The notes under the pieces: model-generated
What the model saw: the letters and a program-made list of their open reading frames with translations, nothing else
Told to the model about the DNA's origin: nothing
Databases searched by the model: none
Part shown: positions 56,244 to 64,000 of the stretch, one piece after another
Layout of the letters: each line of letters opens with the position of its first letter
Position numbering within the stretch: position 1 is the first letter of the stretch
Source of the DNA: Ornithodoros turicata
Lineage: Eukaryota; Arthropoda; Arachnida; Ixodida; Argasidae
Assembly (NCBI RefSeq): GCF_037126465.1
Contig: NC_088202.1
Coordinates: 82,254,160-82,318,159 of the forward strand
DNA length: 64,000 nt
Direction of reading: 5' to 3'
Position numbers and translations under genes: made by a program

Positions 56244-59200
56244 TTTGAGCGTTAACGGTTTGGTGTACGGTTAAATAAATGAATGAAATTAACGTGAATT
56301 ATTGGCATTGTTATTTTTTGATAAATTAAATTGAATTAAAGGTCACGAAACTAAATCCTACGGCCAATACCTCGTGGACAATGCAGTGAAGAGAGCCCCG
56401 CATTTCTTTTTATTTCTTTTGTGGGTTACTTACCTGGCTGCCTCGCCGAAATCGTACGTCGGGCAATATCGGTTGGACTTCAAAGCAGTTTGTGTTTGGA
56501 TGCTATATTGCACACAGTATTGGGGGGATCTGGTGGGTACTTTATTGGTTCACCCATTTTTCATTGGATCCAACACCCCCCAGTAGAGTTAGTCTTTCTT
56601 TCTTTGTCTTTTTTTAAGGGAAGTTGTTGCGACATGTGCCATGTAAATTGTTTCTAGAATCTGCCAGGGAATAATACCAAGCAAATTAGCACAAGAGAGA
56701 AATCGTAGATGTTCAGGAAAAAAAGAAAGAAAAAAAAAAGCAATGACGATGGGTTTTATTATTGTTTTCCCGGCAACTGGGGTCTTAGTCGCAACACAAA
56801 TAGTAGAATCTTTATTTTTGAAGAACATGACCACAATCGCTTTTTTTTCTTTTTTTTTTTTTTCCTCTTGCATTTTGCTTTGAGGAGGTCGGAAGAGGAC
56901 ATACGTCAGATCGAATTTCGTTTCTTTTGTCTTTCATGTTTGTCTTTGTTTTTGGGCGTAGAGAAACAATTTTCTTTTTCTTTTTTTCCTAAAGAAAAGT
57001 ATAACCATGTGTATCCGCCAACCAGAAGTATTGTGCCATTTGCTTCATTCAGTGTAACGTCCCTCCTATGGAGAAGGGAAAGTTGCAGCTATGTTACTGC
57101 ACTGGGCGAGGTCCAGATGGCAGGTTTCAGTTCCGCTCTCAAGCCGTGCGCGACGCGCGTGCGCTAGTCGCACGCCGGCGATCGAACGCTGCGTTCCCTT
57201 CTCCACATCCTCCTCTTTCGACCTCCTGCTCGCGATAAGCTCCAAGCTGCCGTCTCCGGCAAGGTTGCGGCGGCACCTCCCCAGGCTTGTCTTTCACTGT
57301 GTCTTCCTCTGTGCTTCTGTCAATAGACCTTGCGTTTCCAATGGATACCTGATACTTGGCAGAAGAACAACGCTTTCCCGTGGACTGCCGAGGTACCGTA
57401 AAAATTTATTTTTACGCTTAGACGTGAATCACCAGCCGCATGGCACTCATCGATCGGGAGGGGAGAAAATATACACACTCACGCGAGTAGGGCTGGAGCC
57501 ACAATGTGTTCACGCACCACGTATTGTTGATGTCGAGCATTGTCGTTAGTAGTTCGTGTGATGCTGCTACCGCTGTGATGAACGGGATCGTTGGAACCTT
57601 CGAAGTTGCTGAATATGAGCTCGAGGTTTCTCTTGGGGTACAGTGATGCACCAGTATTAACTAGCCGAATTATTAACATTCGTACACCTAGATGTCCATA
57701 CGTCCTTGTAAGACAGTTCGCATGTACAACACGAAAAATATCCTGCCGACATGTCATTTGCGTTTGTACCTTGTTCCCCTTGCGTTGTCAAATAAAACAT
57801 TCGGATGATCGAGTTCGAATATAGTGCGTTTGCTTTGTGTCTACCAAGCATATTATACGACCGTTCCAGCCTCAAGCATTCACTGTTTAGCTTCACTGTT
57901 AGGACCGTGATTTAAACGTGAGCGCAATAGTCTTTCAGAGTCAACATACCAATTTATGTGAGCGCAGCACTAAAATTCCGTTTAGTTGTGGCATAGCCTT
58001 GCCTCGTGGAGAATGCAGCATTGTCCACTACGAGGGGATTCCGATAAGTTAAGGTTCACCGTTGATTCATTTGCCGTTCGTAACCAACAGCTGCACACTT
58101 GTCATTCAAAATTTCCTACACGGCTTCAGAATATAGAAAGGACGCGATTTGCAAGAGGTGCGTTTGTTTCGAAAAAGAAATGTTATTTGCACACGTACGG
58201 TAAACTAGCCGACGTTAGAACAGGTAGCGATGAACATGGATATAAAGACGACTGAACCGCATAATACGAACATGACCTGTATTATGCGACGGATGCAGGG
58301 TGTTTTCTGGACACAACCCAAACAACACCACAAGCTGTTGTACTCGTTTTGTAGAAGTGTGCGCGAGTATCAGTATCAGTAAGTATCCGCAAGTACAAGC
58401 ATTACTGTCTCTGCTGACATGCCCAAAGTAGAACCACATTTCGGAGTACTCGGTGTATTCAAATTAGCGTGTCCATTGGCATGAGTGGTTGCATTGCTGT
58501 GCGTCTAACTGCTGCTAATAAAATATCATGGATGACATGATCATTGACACAGTGTGCATCCCCAGAAAGCAAAAACGCTTGTCACGTGACATTTTCGTCA
58601 TGTAAAGTTTATCCCTACGAATGCAATGATCGCGGATGTGCAGATATACCTATTTGAAGTACGCTTGCGGATGCCGACCGTCCAGCGCAGGTACCGTGCG
58701 GATGCGTACACTGTTAATATCATCTGCGGTCACCTCTTATATACGTATGAATTCGTGCAGGACCCTATGATAAGTTCTAAGGAATGTTCGTGAAACGATT
58801 ACAAATACACAACCTACATGTATAGAGGAAGAGCTCATGCTCTGAAACTACAGGCGCATGCTTATCCGCCGATCACCAACCTGGTACAACGTACAGTTAT
58901 ACAACGAAACAGAGTATTTCCAAAACATTTCTCCGGTAATGCGCCTGTGAAGTTTAGCGCCCGTGTGCGTCTTATGTTCCTCCCGTGGTTGTTTGTTTTC
59001 GCGCTGTGTTTTTTTTTTCCTGGTCTAGCAATGAATTACCAACTAGCCCAACAAAGCATTTTGTTGAAGTTTGTAGTGTGATCAAAATGAAAAAGAAACA
59101 CTGCCGGCAGCGTGTAAGTTCGCGAACAGACGTACGTTTAATGGTATGCAGCGAGCAGGTTTGTGAGAGAACATATGGCCGCAGCCGCAGAGCAAACTCA

Positions 59201-60596
59201 GACTGCAGGAGTGCGAACAATGGTTGCCATTTTGACAAGGTCAAGTCCGACATTTGTTTTTTTTCGCTTACGTGCAAACAGCTGTGCGCGTAATGTTGTC
59301 TGCGGAAAGATACGCGCACAGTAGACACACATCGTCTGTGCGATGACCACATCGTACTGCGGCATCGTCGTCTGCGTCAAAGAACAAAACGTTTGAATGG
59401 CGATCAATGTTTCCTATTCAGGATTGGTATTGTTGACACCGGTTATCCAGACCTGAATACTTGAGAGATGAAAGGAGAGTCGTCGGATAATGTACAGTGC
59501 GGTAGAGAGGTAGTCGGTTCCTACACTGGAGAGCATGGTAACAGCGCTCATATAGGACACGGAAAGAAGTAAGGACAGCACAGTTCGCCGCACTCACAAC
59601 TAGTGCAATGATTTATTGAAAAACATTGATGTCCTCTGAACACATTTTCGCCAAAGGAACACCTACATACCAGTTACCGTTCCTATCGCCTGTTCTTTCA
59701 GATATGTCTGCGGGAAGTATACACTGATCGACGGGCTGCTGATGCATACACCTGTCCCCATCACATGTATATGGAAGGCCTCGATAATCTCCCTGGCCGT
59801 GGTACTCCTGAGCCTTACTTCGTACGTGTCCTATATGTGCGCTGTTATCATGTGTCCTCTGTCGGATAATGTGGCTATTAGATAAAAAAAGGGAGAAGAG
59901 AACAGTAGACGATTTTCTATCTCTAGGACATTCAGACACTTTGTAGGGGCTCTAAATGCCAGTAGAGGCAACGAAGGAAGGCATGCGACAAACAAGGCAG
60001 GCGACAGCCAATAATCCACAAGTATACTGTTCTCGGTAGAGCAACCCTCTTGCTTTACGCAACGCGCAGCTAAACTGTATCAGCCCTGTGTGTGTTCCAC
60101 TGAAAAACGATGACAAGCCAGTGGGGAATATTATAGGCTATGCACGTAGATCAGTGTCTACGATCAGTGTCGCCAAGTCATCCCCGGCCGTCCCTCCAGA
60201 TGACGCAAAAAAAAAAAAAAAAACTCCAAAATTTGGGCAAAAACCTCACTTCATTGATTGTTCTGCAGAAGTCGCTTTATAAACATGAACTTAATTCAAC
60301 GCTGATGTATACACTTGCATAGGACATATAGTTGCGTCATAGGAACTGCTGCACGCGGCTGGAGAGGCGCTCACAACGTAACGGAAACAAGGTAATGCAA
60401 AACTATACAATGGCAAGACATGTGGCATGGTCTAGTGCATCGTCAAGATATATCGTCCTGCTATATATAGTCGGGATATCGATCGTCCTGGATATGTGCA
60501 GCTTGCGAAGTAATCGCTGAAGTACCGGGATCCGCCCACGAGTTTGCGGTGGAACTGTACGCTACCATAGTTCCAATGAAGCGCAGGACTTTTCCT
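56244..60596. other. Largely unannotated; CpG-rich patch near 57.1-57.3 kb
   Basis: Long T runs (56840-56870) and an A16 run (60207-60222) occur. At 57130-57290 CG dinucleotides are frequent (GCGCGACGCGCGTGCG), possibly a promoter or unmethylated patch. No recognisable exon follows. Open frames up to 152 codons lack known motifs. Confidence 0.35.
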
Positions 60597-61724
60597 GGAA
60601 GTTCACAGTCCAGGCAGCCCTTATTGCTTCTTCTAAGTCCAGCACGAACATCCAGAATGCCATTGAATACGTCCAGCCCAATTCGGTTTCGCATTTATGT
60701 ATACAGGGTGTTTCAAAAAACGTGTCATTCGGACTTTATAAAAAAACGGGGCGACGAAAAAATACGGGGTAAACGGCATTTGTGTGGGAACTGAATTTGT
60801 CACCTTGTAAAAATATTTTCATTTGATTTTAATTAAAAGAAATTGAATTTCTTTAATTGAACTCCAAAATTTCCCAAGTCAACCTAGCGTTTTTTTTTTT
60901 GTTTTTTTTTACAGAGTTAGAGAGCCCGTAGCAAACTTAGTCAGATCCACCAAGAAATTCGCTCGATATTGCAAATGGAACTGCCCCAAAGAAGTCCCGA
61001 AATTGAGGCTTCAGAGTTTCGGGTATTCAACCAGAGTTTCGGGTATTCAAATCAGACGCAAAGATTCGTGGAGAGCTGGACATGCTCGTGCCCCCATGAA
61101 AGATAGAAGGTCGAAAAAAAAAAAAAAACAGGGCAGGAAAAAAGAGGCGGAATCATTTTTGTTTGCCGCTTATCATCGTATGGTGAAATCTCACCCGTCT
61201 TGTTATCGGCGCGGCTTGTGCTGCACGCCGGTACTGTTCTATCTTCATGGGGGCAGGAGCATGTCCTGGCCTCCGCGCATCTTTGCGACTTATTTGGTGC
61301 GCTGTTGAACACCCGAAACTCTGAAGCCTCAACTTCGGGACTTTTTTTGGGCAGTTCCCTTTGCAATATCGAGCGGATTTCTTGGTGGATCTGACTAAGT
61401 TCGCTACAGGCTCACTAATTCTGTAAAGAAAACCTGAGGTTGACTTGGAAAATTTTGAAGTTCCATTAAAGAAATTCAATTTCTTTTAATTAAAATCAAA
61501 TGAAAATATTTTCGCAAGATGGCAAATTCAGTTGCCACACAAGTGCCGTTTACCCCGTATTTTTCTGTCTCCCCGTTTTTTATAACGTCCGAATGACACG
61601 TTTTTTTAAACACCCTGTATATACATAAATCGAAACCGAATTGCGCTGGACGTATTCAATGCCATTCTGGATGTTCGTGCTGGACTTAGAAGAAGCAATA
61701 AGTGCTGCCTGGACTGTGAACGTC
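60597..61724. repeat. 1.13-kb palindrome containing a fold-back transposon
   Basis: The left arm (60597-61106) and right arm (61239-61724) are inverted copies with scattered mismatches; the loop is about 130 bp. Inside, TA-CAGGGTGTTTCAAAAAACG (60714) and its inverse (61617) look like TIRs of a fold-back element. The symmetry nevertheless continues about 110 bp outside them on both sides (AGTCCAGCACGAACATCCAG). Confidence 0.88.
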
Positions 61725-61727
61725 CAG

Positions 61728-61998
61728 TGGCATGGCGACGTTTGACTTACAAACATATGCTATACGTGCAGCCAAAGAGGTCCGGCTATTTTTCTATCCT
61801 ATAACATACTTCACTGGCTTTGCACTGGGCTTTCAGTCGTGACTTACCCTGACGGGAAGAATCACATGTTTCGTGACCTTCTGACGCCATCCGCTCAAAT
61901 GTTGCCTGCCTGCGTACTGCTGATGAGGCCCAAGAAGGCCAAAACCGCTGTCCAATACTGGCATGTCGACGTTTAACTTACAAACATATATATCTATA
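61728..61998. repeat. Direct repeat pair, about 36 bp
   Basis: CATGGCGACGTTTGACTTAC at about 61731 recurs as CATGTCGACGTTTAACTTAC at about 61963. Confidence 0.75.
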
Positions 61999-62176
61999 TA
62001 TATATCTTCATTGCGCTAAACAGCCTCTCTACTTCGACGGTGGACCATGGTAGGACCAGAAGAGAAAGAGCAAAGTCAACACAACTAGGACCGTTCCTGA
62101 GGCGTACGCTTTTGGGCGCTGGTTCATACATTTTGTAAACGAAAACGAGACCTTCAGATTTCCCTCCAGTCTCCAA
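61994..62176 (-). pseudogene. hAT transposase C-terminal (dimerisation) fragment
   Basis: The minus strand encodes LSLLVLPWSTVEVERLFSAM, the hAT dimerisation-domain signature, ending at the AT-rich stretch near 61990. No DDE portion found upstream. Confidence 0.72.
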
Positions 62177-64000
62177 ATCTCTTCCCCCCAGACGGCGCCA
62201 CTAGCCCTCTAGATCTGGGGGAACTCCTCCAACTTGGCAACACTGGTCCACGTATCTCCACAGTTTTCCTCTCTCCCCTATCGCCCGTAGAGCGGCTTCA
62301 TTGGTCCCTCTCCCAAATAAGGATGTACCATTTCAACGTTGAGGCACACATTGCTGCTTTGTGACTGGAGAGACGTAATTTCTCCAAACTTTACTCTCTC
62401 CCCTGCGCAGAGAGACGCAAACTCTCGTAGCGTATTACATGGATGACGTTTTGTAATAAATCATCAACATGCTGAAACCACAAATATCGTCCTGTCGTAC
62501 GTGAAATGAGTATTTTTTTACCGATTCTTGCACATCACTAAGAGCTCAGAAACTTGAGGACATGATACAAGCATTCGTTATTCTCGTTACCACGAATTGA
62601 GCCGGTTCAGCCATTGATGTACTGACACAGGTATCGGTGTCACTATAATCGACTCTCTTGTTATTGGGCAAGCATTCAGGCAAGCATTCAGGCAAGCTCC
62701 AATCGTTGAAGATTATTCAACATTGCGACAGTTTTTATGCCAATAAATGTATTGAAGTACGCCATGCAAATTTGGTACGATTTTCTTCATTTTTGCACAA
62801 TGGACACACATTGCGAGAGCCCCCAGTTTTAGCTGCAACCTACACGACCATGTTCAGGACGAATTTGCGAAATATCAGCACAAACTGTGAGCATGTACCT
62901 TTTATTCGTGAGGAGCGGTAATTTCGCGATTTCTTTTTCCGCCATGAGTTTCGCTCACTTACGGAAGGCAAGCTGGTGTACTTTCGAGGTCATGTTTACA
63001 CTCAACATACCTCCGCCCCCAACCCTTCTCTACTTTTTTTTTTCCTCCTCCGGTGCTGGTGTTCCTGAGGGCGACCTGAACCTTGCTTCGACCTGCTAAA
63101 ACTGTAAACGCTTTGACTCACAGTTGTTCGCCACGCGGCTCGGGCCCAAAAATAACTCCCTCAAAAATTTCCAAGTGGTTTTTATTTTGGGAGCTCAGTT
63201 GCTCTCGCGTGCCACGCACTCGCCTCACACTGTATGTCTTCCACCTGATCGGTAAGCTGACATTTTCTTTTTGTACGCCTTTGTTGCTGCGCTAGAATTC
63301 CTGCAGTACGATAGAATTCTGTGAGAGAGAGAGAGAGAAATACATGATGACGATGATATGAGAGATTTTCACGCCGGTAGCATATTTTGGGCCCAATGTA
63401 TGGCATGGACTCTGCGTTCTTGAACTTTTAAGGGCGGCGGACGTGACAAGGAACACGTACGTTCCCCAGTGGGGCTGGAGCCTCGCCTCATTCACGCAAT
63501 CGATGACGTCACTAACAGAACGAGTAACAACGCAGTTAGCGGGAAGGCGGTTCCTTGTCGTTGAAAACTCGTAAAATTGGGCTAGCTTCAATGGGTGAAC
63601 GGAGAATGGCAAGGACGGTTATGGGGTGGAGCTATGTGAGTCAATTAATAGCTCAGTGTTTGGAGCTCTGACTCTGTAGATTTTCGGCTCACGCGATGCC
63701 AGGAAGTCCTGCGACCCATTCTAACAAAGATTTCACGAAATCCACGTTAATGTTTCCCTTTGGAGCCCCACCTGCCTGAAAAATCACCAGAGACGTAATG
63801 TTTTTTTTTTTTTTTTTTGACTACAGGCATAGCGTTCTTGAGTGCGTCATGCTTATTTCAGCACCAATCCGTCGTGTTTTTTAGAAGTGAACAAACGATG
63901 GAAGGTATCAGAAAGCTCGAAATATATACCTCAGCAGTTTTGATTGTGCTTCGTTCTGGAAGAAGCAGATGACGTCCGGTTTCGAAGCGTTGGTCGTCGG
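62177..64000. other. No gene recognised
   Basis: It holds a 12-bp minisatellite (CAAGCATTCAGG x 2.5, 62668-62697), a GA microsatellite (63321-63339) and a T18 run (63801-63818). At about 63650 a tRNA-like head (AGCTCAGTGTTTGGAGC) suggests an unfinished SINE. Confidence 0.35.

Noticed and set aside
57091..57549. 152-codon ORF in the CpG-rich patch
   Set aside because: Overlapping open frames reflect GC content. No conserved motif or splice structure.

Overview
This window looks like nuclear DNA of an arthropod, most probably a tick. It has one intron-rich housekeeping gene with GT-AG introns and very little other coding sequence. The rest is dense, layered mobile DNA: tRNA-derived SINEs, Penelope-like elements, non-LTR, copia and other LTR retroelements, Tigger/pogo-like and hAT MITEs. 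There are no bacterial-style operons. The tick assignment is inference from repeat types I recall from tick genomes; the eukaryotic assignment rests on the spliced gene.

The one well-supported host gene is CTU1 (cytosolic tRNA 2-thiolation subunit 1, Ncs6/NcsA family) on the minus strand, 34001 down to about 12306. I read fifteen exons of 37-124 nt. The first fourteen join in phase to 320 codons, and a candidate last exon brings the total to 340, against about 348 in human CTU1. The PP-loop motif, the GHNADD motif, three Fe-S cysteines and both zinc-finger cysteine sets are present, so the gene looks functional. Its introns carry much of the mobile DNA. Upstream there is a possible divergent promoter with a short spliced plus-strand ORF (34171-35000) and a putative first exon of another minus-strand gene (37231-37163).

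Region by region: 1-930 is a 197-bp tandem satellite, interrupted at 934-1411 by a tRNA-bearing fold-back element. 2521-4942 is a young LTR element (minus strand, LTRs about 98.5% alike, 4-bp TSD). 5364-8449 is an old, decayed copia element with matching 5-bp TSD. 8450-12300 holds tandem repeats and a SINE. 12306-34001 is CTU1 with its intron-borne elements. 37-47 kb holds more tRNA-bearing fold-back elements, a solo LTR, LINE RNase H, a Penelope element with a hammerhead-like motif, and MITEs. 47.9-49.8 kb is a Penelope element split by a SINE. 53.3-56.2 kb is a LINE split by a MITE. 60.6-61.7 kb is a palindrome of about 1.1 kb, followed by a hAT transposase remnant.

Two observations stand out. 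First, a dispersed family of retroposon-like elements (934-1411, 37347-37674, 39548-39656, 46381-46984) is built from tRNA-like sequences in inverted arrangement, each copy flanked by its own 10-13-bp target duplication. Second, hammerhead-ribozyme-like motifs occur in Penelope-type terminal repeats, one of them sense-oriented inside CTU1 intron 2.
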